Shown piece after piece: positions 1 through 8,073 of a stretch of DNA of 64,000 bases (the stretch's first letter is position 1; each line of letters starts with the position of its first letter). A model generated the notes under the pieces. It did no database searches. It had not been told where the DNA came from and saw only the letters and a list, made by a program, of their open reading frames with translations. The DNA is from Gammaproteobacteria bacterium (GTDB lineage Bacteria; Pseudomonadota; Gammaproteobacteria; Steroidobacterales; Steroidobacteraceae), in contig JANXZG010000053.1 of NCBI GenBank assembly GCA_025355645.1, forward strand, positions 62,001-126,000. Reading direction: 5' to 3'. A program made the translations under genes and the position numbers.

Positions 1-804
1 TTGCGTCACGCGATCGAAGCCAATGAACTCGAGCTTTTCTACCAGCCCAAGGTCAATGTCGCGAGCGGCGCGGCGGTCGGCTGCGAGGCGCTGATTCGCT
101 GGAAGCACCCGCAAAAAGGCTATATCCCGCCGGTTGATTTCGTGCCGCATGCTGAACGCAGCGGCGCCATCTGTGCACTGACGAAGTGGGTGCTGAACAG
201 CGCATTGCGGCAGCTCGAGGACTGGCGCCGCCAGCAGCTCATCCTCGACGTCTCGATCAATATATCGCCCGTCGACCTCGCTGACCCGGGGTTTGCCGAC
301 TCGGTTGAGCACTTGCTGCATACCACCGGCGTCGATGCCAGCCACGTGGTGCTCGAAGTCACCGAAAGCGGCGCGATGCAGGACCTGCAGAACACCATGC
401 GCACCATGGAGCGCCTGCGCATCCTCGGCATACGCTTCTCGATCGACGATTTCGGGACCGGTTACTCCTCCCTTGCACACCTGCGCCGGCTGCCGGTGGA
501 CGAAATCAAGATCGACCGCTCATTCATCCAGGAACTCGAATCCGGCGCGGCCGACGATGTGATCGTAAGGTCCACAGTCAATCTCGGCCACGACATGCAC
601 CTGAAGGTAGTGGCCGAGGGCGTCGAGATCGCCGCCAGCTGGAACGCGCTCGCCGCCATGGGCTGTGATCTGGTGCAGGGATATTTCGTGGCGAAGCCGA
701 TGCCGGCCGCACAGTTTGCCGAATGGGTGCGGACCAGATCGCGCGGCGAGAAGAATGCGGGCGCGGACCAGTGCGGCGTGCTCGTGCCCTTGCGCCGGGC
801 CTGA
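1..804 (+). CDS. EAL-domain cyclic-di-GMP phosphodiesterase, C-terminal part (5' end outside window)
   Basis: The visible 267 residues form a whole EAL domain, which hydrolyses cyclic di-GMP to pGpG. The signature EALIRW is present near residue 29. It is followed by the metal and substrate motifs EVTES (about 119-123), DDFGTGYSS (about 143-151), KIDRSFI (about 164-170), VAEGVE (about 203) and the terminal QGY. The reading frame is open at base 1 and the domain begins within the first residues, so the gene almost certainly starts upstream, probably with sensory, REC or GGDEF domains. All catalytic motifs look intact, so activity is expected. The stop codon abuts the stop of the convergent CcdA-like gene with no spacer. 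Confidence 0.9.
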   Translation: MRHAIEANELELFYQPKVNVASGAAVGCEALIRWKHPQKGYIPPVDFVPHAERSGAICALTKWVLNSALRQLEDWRRQQLILDVSINISPVDLADPGFADSVEHLLHTTGVDASHVVLEVTESGAMQDLQNTMRTMERLRILGIRFSIDDFGTGYSSLAHLRRLPVDEIKIDRSFIQELESGAADDVIVRSTVNLGHDMHLKVVAEGVEIAASWNALAAMGCDLVQGYFVAKPMPAAQFAEWVRTRSRGEKNAGADQCGVLVPLRRA

Positions 805-1533
805 TCAGAAGCGCGTCGAGAGCCCGGTCAGCCACTGCGGCGAGCGGTCGAGTACCCAGGCCTGCAGGTGTAAGTCCCAACCGGTCGCAATCAGCATGCC
901 GAGCGCGACCAGCACGACCCCGAGGATTTTTTTGCCTATTGCCCCGGCGCTGAGCAATCGCCCGCGAATACGCACAAGCGTGGCCCGCGACAGCAGCCCG
1001 AGGGCGACCAGCGGTGCGGCAGCCCCTAACCCAAACATCAGCATCAGCAGCGCGATCTGCCCCAGATTCTGGCCGCGGCTAGCCAGCGTCGTCGCGGCAC
1101 CGAGCGTCGGTCCCACGCAGGGAGTCCACACCACGCCGAGCAGCAGGCCGACCAGCAGTTGGCCTGCCAGGCCATTGGTGGTGACCCGCTGCAGCACCCG
1201 CTGGCCCGCGTCGCCGAACCCGGCGGTCGCGCGCGCGATGCGCTCCTGCAACCGCGGCACCAGCAGGATCACTCCAAACAGCACCAGCAGCGCCGCGCCC
1301 GCGACCCGGAAGATATCCGGATCCAGCCCGAGCGAGGACGCCAGCGGCGCAAGCACCAGGCCCACGAGGGTGTATGACAAGGCGAGGCCGGCGCCGAGGG
1401 ATAGCGGACCCAGACGATGGGCATTTGCGGCGGAAGCCACCAGGACCGGAATCAATGGCAAGACGCAGGGCGAGAGCGTCGAGAGCGCGCCGGCGAGCAG
1501 ACCCAGTCCGTAGGTTGCGGGTCCGAAGTCCAC
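805..1533 (-). CDS. CcdA/DsbD-type transmembrane thiol-disulfide transporter
   Basis: A 242-residue membrane protein with about six hydrophobic segments. It has the paired cysteine motifs of the CcdA/DsbD-beta family: SPCVLP near residue 22 and TPCVGPTLG near residue 138. Family members carry electrons from cytoplasmic thioredoxin across the inner membrane to periplasmic thiol proteins. The apparent start is GTG without a clear ribosome site. The gene follows an exported thioredoxin 14 nt downstream of its stop, so the pair probably forms one reductant-export unit (cytochrome c maturation, copper or thiol stress). Whether it is CcdA sensu stricto cannot be decided. Confidence 0.88.
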   Translation of the reverse strand: MDFGPATYGLGLLAGALSTLSPCVLPLIPVLVASAANAHRLGPLSLGAGLALSYTLVGLVLAPLASSLGLDPDIFRVAGAALLVLFGVILLVPRLQERIARATAGFGDAGQRVLQRVTTNGLAGQLLVGLLLGVVWTPCVGPTLGAATTLASRGQNLGQIALLMLMFGLGAAAPLVALGLLSRATLVRIRGRLLSAGAIGKKILGVVLVALGMLIATGWDLHLQAWVLDRSPQWLTGLSTRF

Positions 1534-1547
1534 GAAGCTTGCCGCGG

Positions 1548-1934
1548 CTAGGAAATTGCGCCGTGCAGAAATGACTCGAGCGCCGCCTTCTCGGTCTGCC
1601 CGGTCGAGCGCGCAGACTCGTGCTGGCCCTTAAATACGACAATGGTACTTTGCTGGTTCACCCGCAGCGCCGCCCTCAAGGCTTTTTCGGTGTCGAAATC
1701 GGCGACGTACAGCGTCAGTGACTTCATTTCCGGTGAATTGACCAGCTCCTTCAGTACCGGCGCCTGGGCTCGGCAGGTCGGGCACCAGTCCGCGTGGAAG
1801 ACGACGGCCACCGTCTGGCCGGCATTGCGCGCGGCGTCAAATGCGGCCTGGTTGAACGGGACTTCGGCGGCCGGGACAAGCGATGCCGTCAGGCTCAAAA
1901 GCAGCGCGGCTGCGCATGCGACGAGGGTCTTCAT
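1548..1934 (-). CDS. exported thioredoxin-fold protein
   Basis: A 128-residue protein with a signal peptide (MKTLVACAAALL... ending near VPAAE) and a thioredoxin fold containing the redox motif ADWCPTCRAQ, that is a CPTC active site. The start at 1934 is chosen because AGGAG lies 6 nt upstream; a longer in-frame extension to 2006 lacks a ribosome site. The protein probably works in the periplasm and is re-reduced by the CcdA-like protein encoded just downstream. It is divergent from the ECF sigma gene with a 92-nt spacer. The precise substrate is unknown. Confidence 0.85.
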   Translation of the reverse strand: MKTLVACAAALLLSLTASLVPAAEVPFNQAAFDAARNAGQTVAVVFHADWCPTCRAQAPVLKELVNSPEMKSLTLYVADFDTEKALRAALRVNQQSTIVVFKGQHESARSTGQTEKAALESFLHGAIS

Positions 1935-1971
1935 TGGAACTCCTGCGGTTTGGACAGGAAAGTAGACCCGG

Positions 1972-2000
1972 CTTCCGCTTGTTTTATCACCGGGTACAAT
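1972..2000 (+). promoter_or_regulatory. possible sigma70-like promoter for the ECF sigma gene
   Basis: TTCCGC at 1972-1977 and TACAAT at 1995-2000 are separated by 17 nt, and the ATG of the sigma gene lies 26 nt downstream. The -10 is good and the -35 weak, so this is tentative. Confidence 0.3.
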
Positions 2001-2026
2001 GTGCACCAGCTCTGCAGGCGGTAATA

Positions 2027-2572
2027 ATGAAGGGTCCTGAGCGGTCTCACTCCAAGGTAACGTCGATTTCCAAGGCTTCCGCCCGGAATCGGTTTGAGGC
2101 CCTTTGCGCCGAATTCCGGCCCGACGTATACCGATTCGCGTTCTGGCTGGCCCGTGACCGAGCGGTTGCTGAGGATGTTGTGCAAGAGACTTTCATGCGG
2201 GCATGGCGGGCAATTGATTCGTTGGCGGAAGCCGGCGCCGCGCGCCCGTGGCTGCTGACCATCGCCCGTCGCGAACACGCCCGGCTGTACGAGCGCAAGC
2301 GCCTTGACACCGTCGACATCGATGATCCGCTGATCCGCGACCATACGGCGCTCGCCGATGTGCCCGGCGAGGACTACTCGGATGTGCGCGCGGCGCTCAT
2401 GGCGCTGGAGGACGATTACCGCGAGCCGCTGGTGCTGCAGGTGCTGATGGGCTACACGACCGATGAGATTGCCGCGCACCTCGGGATCAAGTCCGGTGCC
2501 GTGCTGACGCGCCTGTACCGCGCTCGCCAGAAACTGCGCGAGACGCTGATCGCCCAGGAAATTACGCGATGA
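2027..2572 (+). CDS. ECF-type RNA polymerase sigma factor
   Basis: A 181-residue sigma-70 family protein of the extracytoplasmic-function class. Region 2 is visible as FRPDVYRFAFWLARDRAVAEDVVQE with the DVVQETFMRAWR helix, and region 4 as the LVLQVLMGYTTDEIAAHLGIKSGAVLTRLYRARQ helix-turn-helix near the C-terminus. The ATG at 2027 is preferred over an upstream start, because residues before it show no sigma similarity and would overlap the divergent thioredoxin promoter. The 3' end overlaps the next gene by ATGA, which is typical of sigma/anti-sigma coupling. The target regulon is not visible; the nearby redox and bufferin genes are plausible targets. Confidence 0.9.
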   Translation: MKGPERSHSKVTSISKASARNRFEALCAEFRPDVYRFAFWLARDRAVAEDVVQETFMRAWRAIDSLAEAGAARPWLLTIARREHARLYERKRLDTVDIDDPLIRDHTALADVPGEDYSDVRAALMALEDDYREPLVLQVLMGYTTDEIAAHLGIKSGAVLTRLYRARQKLRETLIAQEITR

Positions 2573-3234
2573 CGCACGAGGAATTTGAGCTCGCGGCCGG
2601 CGCCGATCCGACCTCGCTCAGCGAGCAGGCGGCGGAACATCTCGCGCGCTGCCCGCAGTGCGCGCAATATCATGCCGAGATGCTGAAGCTCGAAGCGCGC
2701 TTGGGCCCGGCATTGCGGATCCCCGTCGAAACCCCGCGCTCGCCGGCGCGCATGCGGGCAAGAATGTGGCCCTATGGCATCGCTGCCGCATTCGCCCTGG
2801 CAGCGGCGCTGGTCGCAACCTTTCTGACGGTATATCCACAGGACGCGCTCGCGCATGCGGTCGCGATGCATGTGGAGCGGGAGCCGCAGGAATTTGCAAG
2901 CTCAGCGCCGGAGGACCCGGCCGGTCTTGCCAGGGTCATGACGGATGCGGGCGTGCAGATGCTCCCGGGTGGGCCCTCGGTATCCTATGCCCGAAGCTGC
3001 CCGCTGCGTGGCCATACGGTGCCGCACCTCGTCGTGCAAAGTTCGCAGGGCCCGGTCGTCGTGCTGGTGATGACCCACGAGAGCGTGCCTTCGCGCCGCG
3101 CGTTCAACGACCATGGATACCACGGCGTCCTCATTCCGACGGCCCGTGGATCACTCGCCGTGCTGAGCGCGGATCCGCAAAATCTGGATGAGGTCGTATC
3201 GGCTGTCGAATCGCGGATCCACTACCTGGACTAG
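2569..3234 (+). CDS. DUF3379-like anti-sigma factor, single membrane span
   Basis: A 221-residue protein with a cytoplasmic N-terminus holding a CPQC cysteine pair near residue 31 (LARCPQCAQYH, zinc-finger-like anti-sigma character). A transmembrane helix lies at about residues 66-87 (PYGIAAAFALAAALVATFLTV), followed by a periplasmic C-terminal domain with one further cysteine (SCPLRG). Its start overlaps the ECF sigma gene by 4 nt, so the two are translationally coupled. It resembles the DUF3379 family found beside sigma factors. It would hold the sigma factor at the membrane until a periplasmic signal is sensed; that signal is unknown. Confidence 0.8.
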   Translation: MTHEEFELAAGADPTSLSEQAAEHLARCPQCAQYHAEMLKLEARLGPALRIPVETPRSPARMRARMWPYGIAAAFALAAALVATFLTVYPQDALAHAVAMHVEREPQEFASSAPEDPAGLARVMTDAGVQMLPGGPSVSYARSCPLRGHTVPHLVVQSSQGPVVVLVMTHESVPSRRAFNDHGYHGVLIPTARGSLAVLSADPQNLDEVVSAVESRIHYLD

Positions 3235-3245
3235 CCGGCGCTGAC

Positions 3246-3271
3246 ACGGTGGCATTCCGGTTTGCCACTGT
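3246..3271 (+). terminator. hairpin after the anti-sigma gene
   Basis: The inverted repeat ACGGTGGCA / TGCCACTGT (9 bp with one G-T pair, 8-nt loop) starts 11 nt after the anti-sigma stop. No run of T follows, so it may be a weak or Rho-assisted terminator or a 3'-end stabiliser. Confidence 0.4.
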
Positions 3272-3433
3272 CGCGCGCTTATTAATGTACCGAATCCCGG
3301 GTTCATGTTGATCGGCCAAAATTCGCGGCTGTAGGGAGCGGCCGCTATGAGATCGGCACAACAGTGAAGCCTGTTGGACGGCCTTTGGCCGTGTGTGCGT
3401 TTATACTGTGAGCCCCTTCAATGCGAGATCAGC

Positions 3434-3592
3434 ATGCAAAACAACGACCCGAAAAGTGAGGCGCCGGCCCTCAAAGAAGCGGCCGCCCGTGCGAAAGCCC
3501 AGCAAGGCCGGCAAAAGAGCATTGAGAAGGAGAAGCCCCATCACGATCACTTGCCACAGCCCAAGGCTGAGGTACCTAGGACGAGGAAGTAA
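3434..3592 (+). CDS. small charged hypothetical protein upstream of SRAP gene
   Basis: A 52-residue, lysine/glutamate/proline-rich soluble protein (MQNNDPKSEAPALKEAA...). It has no recognisable domain. The ATG at 3434 has only a weak ribosome site, and a TATACT element at 3402-3407 could be its -10. The stop lies 5 nt before the SRAP-family gene, so the two are likely co-transcribed. The strong charge bias and low complexity suggest a disordered protein. It could also be a leader ORF rather than a functional product. Confidence 0.45.
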   Translation: MQNNDPKSEAPALKEAAARAKAQQGRQKSIEKEKPHHDHLPQPKAEVPRTRK

Positions 3593-3597
3593 GGTCG

Positions 3598-4563
3598 ATG
3601 TGTTATTCCGCCCAGGTCGCGCAGATAGCGCGAAAGATGCAGCGCGAATTCGGCATTCGCTTGGACCTGGACGAGGCGGAGAAATTGTTTTTTCGGCGAT
3701 TGGAGGATCCGGCGATCAACGTCTCGCGCGGGTTCGAAGCGAATTTTGACCAGCCCAAATCGGAGCAGGAGCGGCGCATCAAAGGGGCCATCGATGAGCA
3801 TCGCAATCGGACCTCGAGCAAACTCGAGAAGGATCTGTTTATCCAAAAGACGCGTCTGGTAAACGCCGGGCGGTTGCTCAACGACAAAGAATCGAAGAAA
3901 GCCCGCGAAGAAGTGCGCATTGCGACGAGTAAGATCGAATCCTTGACAGCAAAGCTATCGGATCTGCGTCGCACGGAACCGAAGTCGCGGGACAACCGCG
4001 TGTTCCCGATGATGTACGCCGGTGTCATTGTGAAGTACGCGGGGCAGAATGTCCTTGTACCGATGCGCTATAGCTGCCGTCCGGCAGGCAAGCCGAAAGC
4101 GTACGATAAGAAATTTCCAGGTTTGTATAATGCGCGGCGCGACAATCTCAGCCGCTTCTGGGGCGAACAATTTGGTCGGCATCATGCGTTGATGATGGTC
4201 GACAGCTTTTATGAGAACGTGAAGGTGCACGTGAAAGAGCACCGACCCTTAGGCGAGGGGGAGATCGAACGAAGCGTTGTTTTGCAATTTACGCCCAATC
4301 CTCCTCAAATGATGCTCATCGCCTGCTTGTGGTCACGCTGGATAGGCCCCGATGAGCCGGATTTGCTGGGGTTCGCGGCGATCACCGATGAGCCACCGGC
4401 CGACGTATCCGCGACGGGTCAGGATCGCTGCATCATCAACCTCAAGCCAGAGCATGTCGACGCATGGCTGACACCGCAGTCGCATTCATCTCAAGATCTA
4501 CAGAACATCCTGTCGGATCGCGCGGTATCGACTTACCAGCACGCCGCACTGCAGGCGGCCTGA
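3598..4563 (+). CDS. SRAP (YedK/HMCES-like) family protein with a long helical insert
   Basis: A 321-residue protein. SRAP proteins use Cys2 to form a covalent link to abasic sites in single-stranded DNA. Here Cys2 is present (MCYSAQ, so the methionine must be removed), as is the conserved Asn (YNAR, residue 178) and Glu (FYEN, residue 206). The position of the usual catalytic His (H-D-R in YedK) reads Q-D-R, with Gln275. Residues about 50-125 form a charged, probably coiled-coil insertion absent from YedK, which is about 220 residues long. The FAAITDEPP and AWLTP blocks confirm the family. Base composition looks less GC-rich than the neighbours, hinting at transfer. Confidence 0.82.
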   Translation: MCYSAQVAQIARKMQREFGIRLDLDEAEKLFFRRLEDPAINVSRGFEANFDQPKSEQERRIKGAIDEHRNRTSSKLEKDLFIQKTRLVNAGRLLNDKESKKAREEVRIATSKIESLTAKLSDLRRTEPKSRDNRVFPMMYAGVIVKYAGQNVLVPMRYSCRPAGKPKAYDKKFPGLYNARRDNLSRFWGEQFGRHHALMMVDSFYENVKVHVKEHRPLGEGEIERSVVLQFTPNPPQMMLIACLWSRWIGPDEPDLLGFAAITDEPPADVSATGQDRCIINLKPEHVDAWLTPQSHSSQDLQNILSDRAVSTYQHAALQAA

Positions 4564-4607
4564 TACGCCTCGCAGCTATTTGAAAGGGCTCTTTCGCAGG
4601 GGGGATA

Positions 4608-5060
4608 ATGATGAACAAAGTGATCGACTGCCTGATTGGCTGGCCAGAGCGCACGGCGCGCCATTTGGACTGGCTTGCGCCACTGTTCGCGCGCCTGGTC
4701 ACCGGCTGGGTATTCCTGTGGAGCGGCTGGGGCAAGCTGCATAACCTGCCTGCGATTACCGAAAACTTCGTCTCCTGGGGCATACCGTTCCCGCAGCTTC
4801 TGTCACCCTTTGTATCGGGCGTGGAGTTCTTCGGCGGCATCTTCCTACTACTCGGCCTGATGACACGCATTTCCGCTGGCGCGCTGGGCGTCACGATGAT
4901 TGTCGCCATCAAGTCGGCCAAGTGGGCCGAGGTGGACTCCCTTGAGACCCTGCTGGGCTTCGACGAGACAGAATATCTTGCGCTCTTTTTGTGGCTTGCT
5001 ATCGCGGGGGCCGGTCCCGTGTCACTCGATCGGTTGCTGAAGCGCGGCGCGCGGACTTAA
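4608..5060 (+). CDS. DoxX family membrane protein
   Basis: A 150-residue protein with four predicted membrane helices: the LFARLVTGWVFLWSGWGKL segment, the LSPFVSGVEFFGGIFLLLGL segment, a helix around residues 90-105, and one around 120-140. This is the DoxX/quinol-oxidase-subunit-like layout. A GGGGGG-containing ribosome site precedes two adjacent ATG codons (4608 or 4611). DoxX proteins of this type often accompany DUF692/DUF2063 (BufB/BufC) genes. Here it lies about 1.3 kb from that cluster but on the opposite strand. The TAATG overlap with the next gene indicates coupling. Confidence 0.85.
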   Translation: MMNKVIDCLIGWPERTARHLDWLAPLFARLVTGWVFLWSGWGKLHNLPAITENFVSWGIPFPQLLSPFVSGVEFFGGIFLLLGLMTRISAGALGVTMIVAIKSAKWAEVDSLETLLGFDETEYLALFLWLAIAGAGPVSLDRLLKRGART

Positions 5061-5482
5061 TGACGCTAAGGCAGCAGCTGCGCTCGAACGCGATCGCGAT
5101 CCTGAGTCTGGCCGTTGCGCTCTCGAGCTTCAGCTATACCGCCTGGCGCACGGAACGCAGCGAAGCGAACCGCACGACCCGGCAGGCCGCCTTCCAGATG
5201 CTTGTTGCGCTCGGGCAGATGCAGGAAATCCTCTATCGCGCGCACTACGATCGCGATGCGGTGCATGGCAATCCGCGCAGCGGCTGGGTGTACGTGCGTA
5301 CGATCAATGATTTCAGCGCGACCATGCCGGCACCGGTGCCGGCCCGCGCACAGGCGCTACTCGCCAGCTGGCGCGATCACTGGGAGGGGCTCGGCGAGCA
5401 CGAGTCCGATGCGAGTGCGATCGATGATGCGCTTGACGGCTGTCGCACCGCCGTCGTGGATACGCTGCGCGCGTTGCAATAG
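5060..5482 (+). CDS. hypothetical single-span membrane protein
   Basis: A 140-residue protein with an N-terminal membrane anchor (residues about 9-28, SNAIAILSLAVALSSFSYTA) and a helical, probably periplasmic, remainder. No family was recognised. Its ATG overlaps the TAA of the DoxX gene (TAATG), so it is translationally coupled to DoxX. Its last 106 nt overlap the 3' end of the convergent metallopeptidase gene. It may be a DoxX partner, but nothing in the sequence proves this. Confidence 0.7.
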   Translation: MTLRQQLRSNAIAILSLAVALSSFSYTAWRTERSEANRTTRQAAFQMLVALGQMQEILYRAHYDRDAVHGNPRSGWVYVRTINDFSATMPAPVPARAQALLASWRDHWEGLGEHESDASAIDDALDGCRTAVVDTLRALQ

Positions 5483-6411
5483 GGCGCGGTCATCGCGCGG
5501 CGCACGTTCGCCAGGCGTGCGTTGTCATCGAAGCGCACGCCGTCATCAGTGGCCACGACACCGAGATCCGCCCAAAATGCCGGAAGGTCCGGCGCCCCGG
5601 GCTTGTCCTTCATGGCCGCATACAGATCCCTAAGCACTGTCGTTCCGGTCGCTTGATCGCCCACAGCGAAGATGCGATCGGCGGGCCAGCGTTCGGCCAT
5701 ACCGCCGCCGGCGCGTTCGATCGCACGCAGCGCGTCCTGCAGGCCGCGCCTGTTGCCCGTCTGCTCGTGGATCCGCATGTCGGCCAGCATGCCGAAAAGC
5801 GCACCGCCCCAGTAGGTGCGTGCCCAGGTGTGCGTGCGATCGAGCCCCTGGTCACCCGCGCCCGGCAGGCCCTTCGTCATATCGGCGAAGTATTCCGACC
5901 AGAGCGCCGTCGCGCTCATGTTGCCGGCCTGCACGCGCGCGATGCCCTCCACGTAAGTGGCGAGTCCCTCGGCCAGCCAATTCTGCCCATCGGAGACTGC
6001 GGGCAGCGCCAGATGAATCATCTCGTGCACCAGCACCCAGTCGTCGTGCAGCGCCTGCGCGCTGACGTGGCGGCCAACCCTCAATTCAATGACGGCATCC
6101 GGGGCGCCAAAGGTGCGGCCGCCCATGACCCGATCGCCCTCCCCGATGCTGATCTGGATCGCGACCTTACCGAGCGGAAATTCGCCGTAGTAACTGCTGA
6201 CGATCTGCGCCGATCGCTCGACCCAGTCGAGCAGCCCGGGGCGCCCGAGGTCCGCATCGCTGCCGCGCCAGCTCAAGGTCAGCGCGGCGCGGTCGGCGCG
6301 GATCACGTTGCGATCATCAGCGCCACGCGCGCCGGGCTGCATCGCGAGCGATGCCAGCACCAGGATCGCAAGTGCCTTAACGCGGCGCATCAGGCAGCGT
6401 AAAGCTCGCAA
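5377..6411 (-). CDS. exported HExxH metallopeptidase coupled to bufC
   Basis: A 344-residue protein with a signal peptide (about residues 8-30). Its zinc-peptidase core reads LVHEMIHLAL (HExxH at about 129-133) followed by WLAEGLATYVEG, whose Glu would be the third zinc ligand of a gluzincin. Start options are a TTG at 6411 with GGAGGAG 4 nt upstream, or ATG at 6390 with no ribosome site; both overlap the end of bufC. The last 30 or so residues are Ser/Ala-rich and lie in DNA shared with the convergent gene. Overlap with bufC suggests coupled translation and a possible role in the bufferin pathway (inference). Confidence 0.78.
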   Translation of the reverse strand: MRALRCLMRRVKALAILVLASLAMQPGARGADDRNVIRADRAALTLSWRGSDADLGRPGLLDWVERSAQIVSSYYGEFPLGKVAIQISIGEGDRVMGGRTFGAPDAVIELRVGRHVSAQALHDDWVLVHEMIHLALPAVSDGQNWLAEGLATYVEGIARVQAGNMSATALWSEYFADMTKGLPGAGDQGLDRTHTWARTYWGGALFGMLADMRIHEQTGNRRGLQDALRAIERAGGGMAERWPADRIFAVGDQATGTTVLRDLYAAMKDKPGAPDLPAFWADLGVVATDDGVRFDDNARLANVRRAMTAPYCNARSVSTTAVRQPSSASSIALASDSCSPSPSQ

Positions 6412-7177
6412 TCAGCTCCTCCGACAACCAGCCGCGCAGCAGCGAGGCGGCGCGCATGGCGACCTGGGTCTCCTCCACGCACACTGCCAGCGCTGCGCAC
6501 AGCGCTCCAAAGGACAGACCCGCGCGCGCGCCATCCAGCGCCATCGCCTCGCTCTGATCCACGCTGCGAAACAGCGTCGAGAGGCCGCGGCGCCACAGCA
6601 ACCAGCGGGCGGGCGGCGCCGTCTCGAAGGCGCCTGGCGCGGCGCACAGGTCCTTCGATGCACGCCAGAAGTCGACCGCGTTGCTATGCATGTCAATCTG
6701 TCGCACGCAGGCGCGAAACTGAAAGGTAACGCTGGCCCAGGCCTCGGGCGGCACCGCGCCAAGCGCCTCGACGCCGAGCGAGTCATCATCCGGTGCGTCG
6801 AAGACCTCGGCGAGCATCCACTCCCAGCGCGCGAGATCGGCGAGCACCCGCCCGCGTGCGCGATCGCCTTGATCGTCCGCTCCTGCCATCCGCTCACTGA
6901 CGCCGGCGCCGTAGTAGCGCACCGAGTAGTGCTGCGAGGGCGTTGCCTCAATGTAATCTCGCATGCGTTGCCCGAAGCCCTCCTCGCCGAGCGTCGCCTT
7001 GAGCGCCGGGTAGCTGGCGCCGAGCGCCTCCACCAGGCGTGATCGGTAGCCCTCGACGTAGGCGCCCAGGCGCGCATCGAAATCAGGTTCTGATGAGCCG
7101 ATCAGTTCGGGCCCGATCAGGCCCTGGCGCGTTAGCACCCGCTGCTGGAATTGCTGCTGCAGCTCAGTCAGACGCAT
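6377..7177 (-). CDS. bufC: BufC/HvfC-type DUF2063 protein (MNIO partner)
   Basis: A 266-residue soluble protein of the DUF2063 family. The N-terminal helical domain carries FDARLGAYVEGYRSRLVEALGASYP, the conserved segment once called a putative DNA-binding domain. Members act as recognition partners of DUF692 multinuclear iron oxidases, presenting the precursor peptide to the enzyme. The start codon overlaps the stop of the DUF692 gene at base 7177, so the two are translationally coupled. The 3' end overlaps the downstream peptidase gene. Family assignment is firm; the role follows from work on bufferin and Hvf systems. Confidence 0.88.
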   Translation of the reverse strand: MRLTELQQQFQQRVLTRQGLIGPELIGSSEPDFDARLGAYVEGYRSRLVEALGASYPALKATLGEEGFGQRMRDYIEATPSQHYSVRYYGAGVSERMAGADDQGDRARGRVLADLARWEWMLAEVFDAPDDDSLGVEALGAVPPEAWASVTFQFRACVRQIDMHSNAVDFWRASKDLCAAPGAFETAPPARWLLWRRGLSTLFRSVDQSEAMALDGARAGLSFGALCAALAVCVEETQVAMRAASLLRGWLSEELIASFTLPDAPR

Positions 7178-7998
7178 CAGGCGGCGGCCTCGAGCTTGGC
7201 CATGTGTCGCACCGTATCAAGCTCCGTAAGCAACTCCTCCAGCGGCGGGATGTTCGCGTCCCGCTCGATCATCGTGGTGACCGCGCCCAGCCGTGCGCAA
7301 GTACGCCGGTACAAAGCCCAGACCGGGTCGGCGATCGGCGCATCGTGGGTATCGATGATGAATGTGTCCTGCACCTCATGCCCGGCCAGATGGATCTGCG
7401 CGACCCTCTCGGCCGGGACGCCGCGGATGAATTCATCCGGGTCGAATTTGTGATTGACGCTGTTGACGTACACATTGTTGACGTCCAGCAGCAGCAGGCA
7501 GTCCGCCCGCGCGCTCAGCGAGGCTAGGAACTCCCATTCTGTCATTTCGGAGGCCGCGTAACCGACATAGCTCGAGACGTTCTCGAGCAGGATCCGCTGG
7601 CCCAGCACATCCTGCACCTCGTGGATCCGCGGCACGAGGTGCGCGAGTGCCTCTTCCGTATAGGGCATCGGCATCAGGTCATGCAGATTCACGCCGCCCA
7701 CTCCGGTCCAGCATAGGTGATCGGAAATCCATGCCGGTTGCACGCGGGCGATCAGCGCTTTCAGCGCCTTCAGGTAGTCATGGTTCAAGGGCGCGCTCGC
7801 GCCGATCGATAGGGAGACGCCGTGCAGCACCAGCGGGTACAGGGCGCGGATCCGGTCGAGATAATGCAGCGGCTTGCCGCCCGGGATCAGGTAATTTTCC
7901 GTCAGCGCCTCTAGGAAGCCGAGCGACGGACGGTCGGCGAGGATCGTCTCGTAGTGATCGGGCCGCAGCCCAAGACCAAATCCGAGGTTCGGTGTCAC
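7177..7998 (-). CDS. bufB: BufB/HvfB-type DUF692 multinuclear iron-dependent oxidase (MNIO)
   Basis: A 273-residue TIM-barrel protein of the DUF692 family. Conserved metal-ligand blocks are visible: HGVSLSIG, SDHLCW, LLENVSSY, LLLDVNNVYVNSVNH, IHLAGHE, DTHDAP and the final MIERDANIPPL. Such enzymes use mixed-valent iron to convert cysteines of a precursor peptide, in bufferins to 5-thiooxazole rings that bind copper. The start is GTG at 7998. A strong stem-loop lies in the 75-nt gap after bufA. Length and motifs are typical, so the enzyme should be active. Confidence 0.92.
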   Translation of the reverse strand: MTPNLGFGLGLRPDHYETILADRPSLGFLEALTENYLIPGGKPLHYLDRIRALYPLVLHGVSLSIGASAPLNHDYLKALKALIARVQPAWISDHLCWTGVGGVNLHDLMPMPYTEEALAHLVPRIHEVQDVLGQRILLENVSSYVGYAASEMTEWEFLASLSARADCLLLLDVNNVYVNSVNHKFDPDEFIRGVPAERVAQIHLAGHEVQDTFIIDTHDAPIADPVWALYRRTCARLGAVTTMIERDANIPPLEELLTELDTVRHMAKLEAAA

Positions 7999-8023
7999 TG
8001 CGGGTACCGGTGACTTAAGAGAC

Positions 8024-8052
8024 GAGGGGGAGGCGAGGCATGCCTCCCCCTC
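8024..8052 (-). promoter_or_regulatory. perfect 11-bp stem-loop between bufA and bufB
   Basis: GAGGGGGAGGC (8024-8034) pairs perfectly with GCCTCCCCCTC (8042-8052) around a 7-nt loop. On the minus-strand transcript no T run follows, so it is better read as an mRNA-stabilising or attenuating element that lets bufA mRNA exceed bufBC mRNA than as a full terminator. Confidence 0.65.
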
Positions 8053-8073
8053 ATCATGCAGGTCGAAGCGTTA

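Noticed and set aside
2830..2838. DnaA-box-like ATATCCACA inside the anti-sigma gene
   Set aside because: A single one-mismatch box within coding DNA, far from the origin, is expected by chance.
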